Made by a program: the position numbers and the translations under genes
Shown: in pieces, positions 1-12,298 of the stretch
Layout: every line of letters starts with the position of its first letter
How positions within the stretch are numbered: position 1 is the first letter of the stretch
Notes under the pieces: model-generated
What the model was told of the DNA's origin: nothing
Seen by the model: only the letters and a program-made list of their open reading frames with translations
The model's database searches: none
Source of the DNA: Sclerodactyla briareus
Taxonomy: Eukaryota > Echinodermata > Holothuroidea > Dendrochirotida > Sclerodactylidae
Length of the DNA stretch: 64,000 bases
Reading direction: 5' to 3'
Assembly: GCA_026419785.1 (NCBI GenBank)
Contig: JAODTK010005684.1
Span: forward strand, 186,001 to 250,000

Positions 1-179
1 CGAGTTGCGACAACCCAACCATTTGGAAAAATAGTTCATTCAGCAAATTGGTAATTTCTTATTTGAGTGGCCTTATTGTTCTTGGGGACAGTCTATTCCA
101 ACCTCCCTAATTATGTACATTCCTGGGGTCCTACTTCATATATGATGACAACTGGGTACATAATTAGGGTCATCTTAAA

Positions 180-1930
180 CACTGCTTAAAGAGAGTTAAA
201 TATTCAGCACAGTTTTTTCTCCTGGGTCATCATCTGTGGTGTTATAATTCGGTCAGGGTCATGAGGGGGCCCAGAAGAGGTAGACAGCGCCAGAAGTTGG
301 AACATTAAGGCCCTCAAGGTCTGCAAGGCCTCAAGCAGTTTTTGACATACAATAAATCCTGGTCTGTACGATATGATACTAGTTAGTATGAATGACATAA
401 CATACCACAGGGGTTTATTTGACAGATTAAAAACTCCAAATAGAGATTAGTTCTGCAACATACTGTTTATTAATAGGCAATGCCTTCATAATTAGTGTGG
501 TCAGCACATGCATGTCATGCTTAGATGTCCAATACTGTACAATTCATTAATAGAAGTAAAGCATACAGTCCTCTTCTATAGGATGTTTCAGATGAATGTT
601 ATTATTGAACCGTTTTTGTCCATAAGTTACGCATAGGTATAATGCAACCTTTGATGACATTAACGGTTTTCATGAAAAGTGCTTGCCTCAGTTGCTAATA
701 TTGCAGCATGTCCCAAAATTTCATTCAGCCATATGCGCAACACAGTCATAGAAGCTAATTGCAGAAAATGTTATTTTCGGACAAGTTTGTTGACCTTGAA
801 TGTACCTTTGTGCCAGGGGAGGGACGTTTTTTTATGAAACTTCTTGCCTCGATGTGATAGCCCCAAACCCCAAGCAATTAGGTATCAGATACACACGCCT
901 ATGCTAATCGCCCAAAAGGTATCCAAATCGACCTTTGGGCCCTCGTAACTAAGACCGGTGTCAACGAAGCGGGAGTTGGTTTCGTCTTATGTTGCTCACA
1001 GAGCTCTATCACATATCCAAAAATTTACGGTTTTTTTTTATTTCTTTGCCTGTAACTCATAAATAAGCACATTTTCTTAAGACTCCACCTTTGGTTGACC
1101 TTATGACCTCGTCTTTAGATGTTATTTGATCCAATTGCAAAACCCCTCAATCACATGACAAATCTCTAACACACCCTAACCTGCACTCCATTCCGATTGT
1201 TATTGGCCATTTCACCAAACTTCGAACATTGCGTCACTTTTATGCAAATTATTGACATTAAATGACCTTAAGTGAGACCTTTATACAAACAACTGTTTGT
1301 AAATTTATCAGATCAAAGGTTACCATCTCCACCAAGTTTTCATCATGAGGATCAACCAACTTTAAAATATGCATACATTATGCAATTAGACTAGGAAATG
1401 CGGAATTATTAACATTAAAGTCCTTTGGTGACCGCGGTCCTAACTGTAAAATTTCTTGGGACTATAGATAAACCAATCAACCCCAACCACCGAGTTCGTC
1501 AAAATCCAACTAACTTCAAAAATATCGCGAAAATTATGCAAATTCAGACTACTTATTCGCTATATCATGCCATGAATCGAATCAGTCGGTACTCTTCATA
1601 TTGATATACTCCGAACGGCATCACCAATGCAATCTACCGATCAAGAGATTCTCTACTTGTACACAGCTTCCGGGCCAATTTTCATTGAATAGGCAAATTT
1701 ATGCAAATGAGTTGGTCTTTCGAGATGAAAGTGGATGCACATCGGCAACTTCTTTCACCACGACCCTCCACAACAAGGTCCCAGCATGATGGCCTTTCAC
1801 GTTCACAAGATATCGAATCGCACATAATGGACAGACAGACGGACAGACGGGCAGACAGACAGACCAGACACCCACACACAAAGTGACCACTATGTCTCTC
1901 CTTGAACAAAGTTCAGGCGAGGAGAAAAAA
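180..1930. repeat. Composite repeat R6+R0, copy 1
   Basis: The left part (180-430) matches 38610-38895 and, in part, 15470-15610 (GGGGGCCCAGAAGAGGT, ATACTAGTTA, AAACTCCAAATAGA). The right part matches 15727-17095 almost to its end, including TTGCCTCGATGTG, GAGCGGGAGTTGGTTT and CGGGCCAATTTTCATT. It ends with a CAGA/CA simple repeat, GACCACTATGTCTC and a small hairpin before CAGGCGAG. No coding capacity is evident, so it is probably a non-autonomous mobile element. Confidence 0.7.
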
Positions 1931-4320
1931 ATGAGGTGGAAAAAGATTTAACAATGAGGTTATTACAATTGGGTTTAGTGAACAAAACGAGTAGTAATGT
2001 AGTAGTAATTCGCTGTCCTATACCGGACACCTCAGCGTGCGTGATACTAACCTGGAAACCTACACTGCAGGTACCTATAAAAACATAAATTTAGATATAA
2101 CCGATTATTGATATCGACTAAAAGTTTCTTGAAATCTGACAAATTAAAATATGCAGGGAATCTTCAAGACGGGAGCTGCCCATGATTCCGAATTTAACGC
2201 CGCGCACATACATGAAAAACGGGTTTAGGAATAATGTAAATTGCAGTCATAATATTAATGAACGCAAATTTTTTGGTCCACTTTAGGGTGTATCATCCGA
2301 AATAGGCAGCGGGCTAACTCTTTGTGTGTGGTGTGTGATTGTGTAAGTATGTGTGTGCGTGTGATTTTTTTTTTTTCAAGAATTATAACATCAAGCACTT
2401 GTTAACTCATACATTGAGGTTATGTTGGGGGCGCGTAAAAACATCTACGTAAGATTGCGAATGTCGATAGAATGATTTTTTTTTCACACTCCAAAGCATG
2501 ACAAATATATTAATGATTAGCTACAGAGTAGATACATTGTATAACCAATATAAAGAGTAAAATATTGACTAGTATCTTGGTCGAATTCACTATCAATATA
2601 ATCTCTGGTCAATTTTAAACCAATGGTAGTAAATATCGACTGTTTCGGTTCCGTGAATATTAGGTGTAAGTCACATATAAAAAAAAACCTAACCAGTCTT
2701 ATTATCGAGTTAAGCTGAACGAGGTTTTGGTTTCGAAAGACCGAATTAATTGAACCTACGTGTTCATACCATCTCCCCCTTGATATTTCATATGGGGGGC
2801 GGTGGGAGGGTGCAGGTAATTCTTTACTGGCCACTTTACATATTAGTAGTTCCGCACTAATGTTTCCACGACCTCTTGTCGAACGTACAACTAAACTCGA
2901 GAACTATGCTACTTTTCGCTTGAGAAGAGCCTTCGCGGCGGTCCGGTGACAGGTACTTCATTTCAACAGAACTGGAGATGAACATCGACAGAGGTATGTT
3001 GGTTTCTCAGAGTACCCCAGAAGTAGAAAAGAACAAATCTTTGGATAAACAAACAAACACAAACATCACTTTCAACAGCGTTTTCAGAAACTGCCATTCA
3101 TCGGTGTAACCGTCGAAGAAAGCGTACTTCATGCCGTCTAGTTGCCTCCATGCAGTCAGTCTGTTAGCTTACAAGCCCGTTCCTGCAAAGACTAACCATG
3201 CGATACAGTAACTAATCACTTCATACTTCGCCCGGACACATATTGGAGGTAGCACACTGCTGATACACCTGTGTACGTAAAAAAATAACTAACCCTTTTT
3301 TCTATGCGGGATTGCGGAGTTTTATAATTCTCGTCTGCTGGATCCTATTCTGATCGGAAAGGTTACTGAATGTAGCAGATAGGTGTGAAATTTTCTGTCA
3401 GGTTCTTAACACTAAAACAATGTAGAATTCACACAACACTGTGCACACTATCCCGGTGTTGGTGTGTAATAAATTTCACACTATTATGTAAAAAACTGAA
3501 TATGCGCATGTTATACACAATGAATGTGCGTTTTTGAGAAGAGTGCTGTATCAAATTCCTTCCTCTTCCCACAGTCATAATGGTGTTTAACTCTAATGCC
3601 CGGGTGTCGGAAACATGTCTGATAACTTCGAGCTGCTTTGACTTTTTTTCACAGTCGGCTTGTTAGCTATCATGATGGGCGGTATAATGCTTGGAGGGAA
3701 TTTCCAGTGGGGCCCGCAGGGTGAAGTGGGTCTTCTCAGTGTGTAAGCCAATGGAGCCCTGATAGGGGTGTGCCACATGGAATTAACAAACACAGATGTT
3801 GGATCTCCAGCCGCTATACTACTCCATACATGTATTAGTGGAATATACGCGTCCGTTCATCAAGATTACAGTCACTAACTACACTGTTGGGCGACAGGAA
3901 GAACGCTGTTCACAGTTTGCACGGCGGATATAATAATTGGTATGTTCCAAAGGTCATCATCGAGGCGATACTTCGAGTCTGCCTCGTGAACACCGCTACA
4001 CGGGCAGACGGGCAACCGAATGAAAGATCTTTTGACTCCCTTGGCAAAACATACATACTCTACCAACACGGACTCATAAGGAATAATCTTCCCCAGGTTG
4101 AATTTTTTTTTCGTGCCTCCGCCTATCATATAATAACTGAACCATGAAATCACTATCTAAGGACACAATTTATTTTAAGTTCTGGGAAAACCAAAAGCAA
4201 CGCTTTTGTAGCTTCCTTATCCACTGAGATGCACACTAATTATGTACCGCGTTATGAGACGTGTACACAGACTTTTCGTGGTAATTTTCCATTAATATGG
4301 CCATTTATGCAAATAGGAAA
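1931..4320. other. No gene recognised
   Basis: Contains a short T run, GT repeats near 2325 and weak frames on both strands (for example 3875-4153, open in both directions). None has splice sites or a motif that supports it. Confidence 0.5.

Positions 4321-4366
<46 letters not shown>
4321..4366. repeat. Run of 46 G
   Basis: Uninterrupted G homopolymer read directly from the sequence. Its true length is unlikely to be reliable. Confidence 0.95.
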
Positions 4367-4367
<1 letters not shown>

Positions 4368-6307
4368 ATGGTAGTTCGGGAGGACGATTGGAGTCGTGCA
4401 CATCACTCTCGACTATGTCCACCCAAACATCCTGACAGACAGATAGATCGACAAATGAACTACAAATGACCAGTAATGTCGGTTAACCCCGAACAACTTT
4501 CCAGGCAGACTAAATTGGAATGACACGGGTTCGTTTTCAGGGTGAGTTGACAGTTCAATAATTGACCATAACGATAACGCTATAGGAATGTTGTTTGTAA
4601 CCCAGGATTGCAAGTCGGGATTGTTAGCATGCGAACCTTCTCATTAGCATGGCCTGCCGCCTAACCCCCCTATCCAAGGCAGGTGCGTAGTCAGCAGTTC
4701 GAGTTCGGGTTAACGTTAAGGGGTAAAAGTTTGAGACATCTATATATTGTGATACGGTAAGTGGGGTAGGTAGCTCAGTGTTCTAGGTCGTGTAGTGGAA
4801 CATGGCCTTCTTGGTTAACAGAAAATGGAAGATGACCCCGGGTGCAGTAAGTAAGCACAATAGTTGAGCTTAGCTAGTCGTTAAAACCAGGCACTCTCCA
4901 CCCTGAAGGAAGGCATCGACCGGTCCTGGTTGAGAAAAAAAAGAGAGAAAAGAAGCAAAATAAATATATATTCCTGAAACAAACAGCAGTAATTCCATCC
5001 GTCGGTGGCAACAGGATACATATAGTATATATCATTAGGCCCGCAGACATATTGCATTTTGCCCACACCAGACCGTCCGAATTGAGACCCTGTTATAGGG
5101 TTTACTCAGAGATAGCAATAAACTGTATTATGAATGTTTGGAAGTTCTATAACTGCTGCCGGTGGCTAACCCCAGCAGGCCGTCAGCTTTGTGGGGTTGT
5201 GCCGAGTTACTATCACGACTTTATTGTCCCCGCTGAGCCCTTGCAAGGCTACACAAAACAAAAATTCTCTTATCCTGCTTCGAACCCCTTCCTCTTGATC
5301 GCTGATTTTTGCTGATCTGGAAGTGCTTTGACCGAAGTGCCGATGTTGGATTCTACCCAACCACACAACTGGTGGGAGAACCCCAGTAAGATGCAGGTGC
5401 ACTTGCTATATTACAGGGTGAGTCATATGTTCAATTGAAGGAATAACATGACTCCCCCTACTCCTTTTTATACTCACACCTATTTACAGATAGGAATGAT
5501 AACTTCTCAGCGATTCCATCTTTATCAAATGACATGTCAGGGGCAACAAAAATAGTGCACGCCAGTTTTACAAACTAGGCTACCATACATTTGGTATTCT
5601 AATGGGAATTTGAGTCCATACACTAGAACGTCCGTACAAATGAAATAAGGGACCTTCCAATGTAACCTGGTTCTGTCTGTACGATACTCTTCCACCTACC
5701 GTCCATCAAATTGACAGAGCCCCACTTTGATTGAGCACTCGGGCCGGTGTTACAATTTCTGACGACTGAGTTCAGTGCTGCATTGTAGTAGTAGGTAATT
5801 GCAGCTATGTTCTGTGATACCTTACGGCCTTCATGAAGGAGGTAGGCAAATTATTCATTCAAACTCATTCAGCAACTACAATTCCGTGGATGCAATCAAA
5901 AGAATTTTCTGTGGTGAAATCATCGACGGTTTCTATTTCGGACCTAGATATTTACTTCCGTCCACGAACATGAATACCAGCTGAAGCTTGGAGGATCTGA
6001 GTCCCGAAGCTGTATTGGCTCGGTATGTCGACATCAGTCTACCAAACTGCCAAATGGTCGACAAACAGGCGCATGTTTCTCATTTTCAGCATGGAAGACT
6101 TTTCGTCATGACTCTGACAAGTTTTAAAACCCTAGGGATTGTGTGACTTTTATACTTCTCCGCCTGAATTTACGATTTGGCATTCTAATTGCACGAATAT
6201 TTATATTCCTCTATGGGCAATTCATCCCTGAATTAATTGTACTGAAGACGCAGTTACAAAGGTTTTGTGCATAGTTTGATTCATGCATTTCTACTCGATG
6301 GGGTTAC
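4367..6307. other. No gene recognised
   Basis: Mixed unique-looking sequence. Plus-strand frame 5052-5315 and minus-strand frame 4874-5068 overlap in part and show no family motif. Confidence 0.5.
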
Positions 6308-6392
6308 CTTGCGATCGAGGTGATCGGAATTTCTATCCACGGGCCCGCCGAGCTTCGGATTGTATAGGCCGATTAGTTGTGGGATCCCAGTT
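6308..6392 (-). CDS. Orphan internal-exon candidate
   Basis: An 85-base block lies between acceptor GTTATTTTACAG and donor AAG/GTAACC on the minus strand. Only one frame is open; it reads TGIPQLIGLYNPKLGGPVDR and further charged residues. Both splice sites are good, but I find no partner exon and recognise no family. It may be a chance pair of sites. Confidence 0.27.
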
Positions 6393-7225
6393 CTGTAAAA
6401 TAACGACCTAATTTCAAATGCACTCCCTACCCTGTACTGATTGAGGTCATGGTGACGACCATTTTGCCCTATAGGAGAGTACGTTTTAGCTACTGCACTC
6501 ATCGGCGAATTGTACCTTGTGTATTGTTGCTACCCCCACCCTCTAAAGTATATTATCTGTAAAGCATAGTTTCTGGTTGTTGAACTTGTACCTTCCAGGT
6601 TGAAAAGATGGGTTCAAGACTTTTCAGATGTGGCCCACTACCTGTTTAGGATCCCATGGTGTGGGGGGGGGGGTGGAGCAGCAGAATGTACTGTCATATT
6701 TTTACATACAGTGGGAGTGATCCTCGGTAGAATATTTTTTGATGGTATCAGTTATACGATACACACAGTAAGGGGGGAAAGCTATTTATGCCAGAGGCAA
6801 AGGGGAATGGGATAAAAAGGTTGGGAACCACTGTCTTTGAGGGCGTGCAGTGCTGTCCGTTTTGACGTTAGGGAGGGCGCTCTCGATTTCAAACTCGGTA
6901 ACAAGTGCTGATAGACTAAAGTGGATAGCACGGTAATGCCTCCAGCAACCGGAAACGCTGTTCAAACTTTAATGAAAATTTTCGTCTCATGTTTTATTAA
7001 GTGAACATCATTTTGTGGTGTAATAAATTATTCCCAATTTTTTTCCACATTTCTTTGTTATAAACAATAATGTTACCTCCTTAACACTTCCAAACATGTC
7101 ACGACCATTAAAGGCGTCATTTTTTCTTACACTCCATTTACAAAACAAGCACAATTTTTAGAAGCAGAATGTCATAATAACGTGTCGTGCTTACTGGGCC
7201 AGACATTTTCTACCTCCGTTTCCAG

Positions 7226-7409
7226 TCACACAGCCGAAGGCGACCCCACGACGGCGGCAGCGGAAGAGGAATCGGTCGAACTCCTCCAGCCACGTGGCTG
7301 CGAACCAATTGGGTAGGGCTCGTGTACTGGTCCCTCCATCGCGAAGAGGACGGTATCCATAACCCCAGAGCGGAACCCACCCGAGATACGAAAACCTTCA
7401 TAGAGAAGG
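7226..7409 (+). CDS. Orphan internal-exon candidate
   Basis: Pyrimidine-rich acceptor TACCTCCGTTTCCAG and donor AAG/GTAATG bound a 184-base block. The plus frame is open throughout and reads GIGRTPPATWLRTNWVGL within a basic peptide; the other two plus frames contain stops. Base composition is higher in GC than the flanks. No family is recognised and no neighbouring exon is evident. The reverse strand also has an open frame, so strand is uncertain. Confidence 0.25.
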
Positions 7410-7784
7410 TAATGTGGAAGTTATGTGCTCCTATTTGTTGATGGGCCTAAAGGCCAACACAGTGCAACCGAGATATCGTGGTCGTGCTAGAATCCCATGT
7501 TTTCGTTGTATCGCGAAGACGGAGAAATGGCCTTTTCTTTTGACTTGATAATCACATAGTTTCTATCTCATCGATGATCGAACGATTTTCTTTTTCCGCC
7601 TTAATACGTGTTCACTTAGTGTAGTTTGTTCACGACACTTTCGATTTTGAAAGAAATTTTTGTGACTGTAATATTGTATTGGACTTCATGGCATTCATTA
7701 CATTTATTACTACACTTGCCCACGTCTTCAGGTTCTTCCTTGTTTTCAAGCCTCAATATTGAAAAAGAACACGCAGCACACCGT

Positions 7785-8262
7785 GGTACCAGTGGAAGCT
7801 TCGCAATCAAGCATTCCGGGTTCGAATTCCCCAGTCACCTGGCGTTTTTCCCTATAGATGGCTGTACCTTGCAGTTGGCGATTGACGCGGTCTTGGTCTC
7901 CACTTTCATGGTTCCGCTGTATGCATTAAATTTGTGCCTGGGTTTCTTTGTATGGCAAGGAGTCTCGTCGTTCGCCTATTTGCCGGTCAACGTTGAACAC
8001 CTATCTTCTGTTCCTCCAGGAATGCGGATCCGGAAGTTTCAAGAATCGTCCTTTCGGATGGGGACGTACAATTGCGGTCCCGGGAGCCAGTTGGGATTGG
8101 TTACACCCATGCCTCGTTATCATCTGGGCACTATATAGTCGATAGGAGGCGGTTATCCCCCGCGGTGCTAGAGCCACACATCAATAAACGGCTAGGGTTC
8201 CTTGATCACGCCTTACTTGGTTCCTGAACCCGTAGAAATCGAATTGAATCAATTCAGATGGA
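7785..8262 (+). mobile_element. SINE-like element, family S, copy 1
   Basis: A box-B-like GGGTTCGAATTCC near the left end, a central GGATGGGGACGTACAATTG and a right end with GCTAGGGTTCCTTGA and a loose AAATCAATT-type tail. The same landmarks occur in the same order at 47345-47825. The length near 470 bases and the polymerase III box suggest a tRNA-related SINE with a conserved central domain. The long plus-strand frame here is a by-product. Confidence 0.65.
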
Positions 8263-8827
8263 TAGACATGGTTACAATGTCAATGCTCTTCTTAAGACGA
8301 ATATCAGCCTACACATTACATAAATATACTAGCGTAGCCTAAGTTCTCACAGCCATTGATTCCTTACTAGTTGTTCCGGTCCATACCATGCCCTCTACTA
8401 ATGGGGACCGTCGATTGTGACTAACTAAATGAGGCGCAGCCAGCCCGCCCGCCACACTTTCATACTCGGAATTCTTTAATACCGGAGCGTATCCATGGTG
8501 TTGAAGAGTTCAAGAAATGTATGAACACGACTGTTATTAGGCCGTATTTTTATATTCATGAAACTATTACCTATGATGATGTATGTTATCATTCATATTT
8601 CGCATCTCTCCACTGTTCCTCTATTTGTCCATCCATTTCACAGTACAAGCAGGATTCCTTTGATTGTTGTACAACGGCTTAGAGCAGATTTACCTATTTC
8701 ATGGTAAACTTTATCGTGGTCTATCCATGTATATTCTATTTCAATAACTTCTTTATCTGACAGCATATCTTCCATTGCTTAATTACGATTTTGTAACCTG
8801 CCTAAAGACGCTCATTTGATTCGACGT

Positions 8828-9125
8828 GACCAGGCGCGTCACCGAGAAATGTGTCTTGGGGGGGGGGGGGGGTGGGGGAGGGGGAATCGGGGGGGGTGGG
8901 GGAGTTGGGTTTTGGGACCGGCGGAGGTGCCCTCATAACTGGCCTCACCCCTCCCTATTGGCAGATAAGTACAAATTATGGGCCCTAAATAGCACATGCT
9001 GCTTCAATATTTGCTAATAACAGCTGCAAAACCTCTACTGAGCTGCATTTTTTTTTTAAACTTATTGATCACTTGGTCATCATTGGGGGAGTCTGGCCCC
9101 TCCCCGTGGTACACCACTGGACGGT
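8828..9125. repeat. R3 repeat, copy 1
   Basis: Starts with AGGCGCGTCACCGAGAAATG, then a G run, CTCACCCCTCC, TATTGGCAGATAAGTAC, AACAGCTGCAAAACCT and ends at GTGGTACACCACTGG. The order is repeated in two further copies near 10 kb. Confidence 0.65.
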
Positions 9126-9594
9126 GAACATAAGAATTTCACACTCTATCCTGATGGAAAAGAATAAAATTGAAACAATTCACCATAACTGAAATATCTA
9201 TTCCGTCGTGGTCTTTTCCACTTCAAAACGAATCTATTATCCTTGCCAATTGAAATAGGATAGGACGTTTCTTCTTCTCCTTTAACCACTTACTATATAA
9301 AAATACATGTGGATCATTCAGATTATATCTGAGTGGTCCTCCGAAATAACTTGAATCGCACTCGAATTTGTCCTCAGTAATACTTATATATAATTCAGTT
9401 TAAAGGATGAGCTAATATTCTGATCTTAACTGGTACGGAGCACATGGGTTTTAATTTCTCAATTATTTTGCATGACCTGACCGGGACACGACCCCTCCAC
9501 CCCCTTCCCCACATCGACATTATATTCGTCTCATAAAAAAAAAAAAAAAAAAACTCAGAGTAACAGACTACAGAGGCATGCCGCTAAATTCCAC

Positions 9595-9771
9595 TCATAA
9601 CTGAATATAGAAGTGATTACGCGCTTCCCAGTTGATTTTGACCCTTTTTCCCTTGAAGTGATAGAGGAGGTCTCCCCAAAGATCCCGACTGGAGGCCTGT
9701 AGACGGCACCAGGCTTCGCATAGTTCCGGTCGCTCCTCGGCGGGAATCCAGTGAGCTGTCTTTGATATAGT
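9595..9771 (-). CDS. Orphan terminal-exon candidate
   Basis: An acceptor with branch-point-like TGACTAAAT and TGTCTTTGCAG precedes a GC-richer block ending in a stop. The frame reading TISKTAHWIPAEERPELCEA has four tryptophans and ordinary-looking codons, but the other two frames are open for 50 or more codons as well, so the frame is not settled. It lies downstream of E11 on the same strand yet shows no acyltransferase motif. A poly-A run on the plus strand follows the stop. I do not recognise the product. Confidence 0.3.
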   Translation of the reverse strand, partial: TISKTAHWIPAEERPELCEAWCRLQASSRDLWGDLLYHFKGKRVKINWEARNHFYIQL

Positions 9772-9867
9772 CTGCAAAGACACGTATTTAGTCAAGAAAG
9801 TATTGCGCATAGTCCATATATCGGTATATTTTCGTTAAGTTTGGCGTTAGCTTTGATTCCACTATTC

Positions 9868-10378
9868 ATCAGGCGCTACCGAGAGATTTTTCTTGTCGGG
9901 GGGGGGGGGGGGGGTCGGGTGGACCAGTGAAGTGCCGCCTCATAATGGCCTCACCCCTCCTATTGGCAAATAAGTACGATTTTCGGGACCCCTAACACAT
10001 CTTGCTGCAAGATTTCGCTTACTAACAGCTGCAAAACCTTTACTGAACGCAGAAAAAAATCAGTTTTTTTCGTTTTAAAAATGTATTGAAAAATCACTGG
10101 GACATGGGCGGGGTTCCTCAGGTGCTGACCCCCCCCCTCATGGGGTACGGTCCTCTGAAGTGCGCCCTCATAAATGGCCCTTCACCCCTCCTATTGGCAA
10201 ATAAGTACGATTTATTGACCCCTAAACCATGCTGCTGGCAATATTTTCGCTTCTAACGCTGCAAACCTTTACTGAACTGCAAAAAAATCAGTTTTTGTGT
10301 TGAAAATGATTGATCACTTGGTATGGGGTGTGGTTCCTCGGTTCGGACCCCCCCCCTCCATGGGTACGCCACTGCTAT
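9868..10378. repeat. R3 repeat, two copies in tandem
   Basis: Two head-to-tail copies (9868-10140 and 10141-10378) share CTCACCCCTCCTATTGGCAA, ATAAGTACGATTT, TTTACTGAAC and a C run; the second ends at GGTACGCCACTGC. The first has the complete head AGGCGCTACCGAGAG. Confidence 0.65.
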
Positions 10379-10659
10379 TCATTACATAAATGACTAATGA
10401 TACAGCTACCTCCAACACGAATCTAGTTGAATGACGATTCCTGAATTTTTTAATTGAACATGAAGTTAGACACTGTCCATGTCAGTAATGTCGTGCTACT
10501 GTGCTCAACATACGTTCTGAATTTGGCACCAGTCAATAGTAAAACAGAATCATGTGACTACGAATACGTAGGAATCAGGTGAAGACTTGAGAAACTTATT
10601 TGGCACCTTTAATAATCCATCAATTCGTAGCCTGTGTGGATTTAATACACTCAGGCTGA

Positions 10660-10800
10660 TCCCACGCCGAGCAGGGGCGGCGCCACGAGGGGGGGGGGGG
10701 CAGGGTGGGCGGCTTGGCCCCCCACACCCCAGAGTTTTGGGCCGCAAAAATAAAATCGACAGAATGACTTTTTAATGCACCGTTTCCGTCGGGGGTGGGA
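10660..10800. repeat. GC-rich repeat with GGCGGCGCCACG
   Basis: A GGGGCGGCGCCACG start followed by a G run and CCGTCGGGGGTGGG resembles the ends of the element at 43.2-43.9 kb. Confidence 0.35.
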
Positions 10801-12190
10801 TGAGTGTCAAATACGTTATCCAAGTTAGGTTATTTTCTATTCGTTCTCATCGAGACTCAATCGAGACTCAAACTGTAATATAACGTTCGCAAATGTAGCG
10901 GTAATGTTTACCAAATACCAGGGCCTACGAGCGGGGGGTTGGGGTCATCATCCCCTCCCAAGCATTCAATGCCGTCGGCAAATTTTGGTCTGTCGGCAAA
11001 AAGGATAAAGGAAAGGAAAGAATAGGAGAAGAAGGACGAGGAAGAGAAGAGGAAAGAGGAGAGGAGAAAGAATAAAGAGGGGAAAGGAAAGGGAAGTAAG
11101 GAGTTAAGGGGAAGGGCGGGGAATGGAAAGTTGAATAGAAAGAAAAACATGGAAGCCAGACTTTATTATCGGATATTCGATTTATGGCTCTTCATCTAAT
11201 TGACCCATTCAGCGTCGGCAAGAGAATGGACTCTGCAGACATTAGATAACTGTGACGGCCCCGTCGCCGTCGGTGTAAGTGGACGAGTGACCCGATCTGT
11301 CGACATTTCGGCAAAAGGGGAAATGAAGGCGTTAACGTCAGCGTTTACATTGCTATTTCTCCTGAGTTTTTGTCATTCTTTGACAGTGTTTGTTTCCTTA
11401 TTTGGTCCTCTATCCCAGAGATACATTATGTCGGAGCCTTTTGCTTGAAAACAAAGAAAGAAATTTCCCAGAACTTACAATTAAACAGTCGGTTTTTAGG
11501 CGGGGAATCAAGCGTAGGCGAAGTGCCAAATGGGAAAGATTGTCTGAAATTTGTACTAAAATGGGCGGAAATTATCAATTGCCCTAATGAACATTCAATT
11601 TTTTTCCGCGCTTCGCGCGCAGGGTTATGCTTCATACCACGAGCTCCCATAAAAAGCGGCATTGTATAGATCCGGCAGACATTTTTCCGCACTTCCAAAT
11701 AACAAAGGGTCCCGCGTACGGGTGAGGCGGGGGTCGAGTAAATTACTTGAGTCGCCCAATTTTACTAAAAACATTCCAACACCAATTGGCATCTAGACGT
11801 TTCAATATTCAAAAAAAGGAGGGGGACCGCACCCTCCGTTACAGATCCCCCCCCCATATTATCACCATTGCGGATGTCCGTCAGCAAAACATCATCTCTA
11901 CATCTTGTTTCCCAGAAATATGGATTTTTTGTCAAAACTCGTTGACGTAATACCTACGAAGTGTACCAAATGTGGCACCATTTTGCATCTAAGCAGTTTA
12001 TGACTCAAAAAATCGCAAAGGGCGGGACAACCCCTTCCCTTGTCCCTCCCCCATTTCAGACACCAACCAATCTGCCCCCCCCCCCCTCCATGAAAAAAAA
12101 AAAAAAAAAATAAAACCTGTGCCGCCCCCCTGACTCAAGTTATTTTACTAACAGGGCGTTAGCCTATACATTAGCAAGCTAATTACTTAC
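10801..12190. other. Repeat-like sequence, no gene recognised
   Basis: Contains a duplicated ATCGAGACTCAA, the purine tract, a CGCGCTTCGCGCGC phrase near 11608 and C and A runs near 12070-12110. This is the interval where the missing exons after E11 were sought; no acyltransferase motif was seen. Confidence 0.5.
10990..11150. repeat. Short polypurine tract
   Basis: Purine-rich plus strand (GGAAAGGAAAG-type order), similar in style to the 35.5-36.5 kb tract. Confidence 0.8.
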
Positions 12191-12298
12191 TCCGGTAGTT
12201 GCATGTAATACCCCCAGTAGCCGGAACAGCCGAGTAGGATTATACACGACAGGGCGGTCACCACGCGAGGGCGATATTCTACTTTATCGTTCTTCTTG
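12191..12298 (-). CDS. NRF-6-like exon E11: later membrane helix
   Basis: A 108-base exon with branch-point-like CCTAAT, acceptor TTTTGTTTTCAG and donor GTAAGT. It reads KKNDKVEYRPRVVTALSC, then a helix ending YWGYYMQLP. A basic stretch followed by a helix and a Y-G-like end fits the segment after the G-Y loop in acyltransferase-3 proteins. The helix could also belong to another membrane protein; assignment rests on strand, order and splice quality. It ends in phase 2. No downstream exon with the expected R-T-x-W or L-S-(R/K)-L-T-Y motif was found to the left. Confidence 0.5.
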
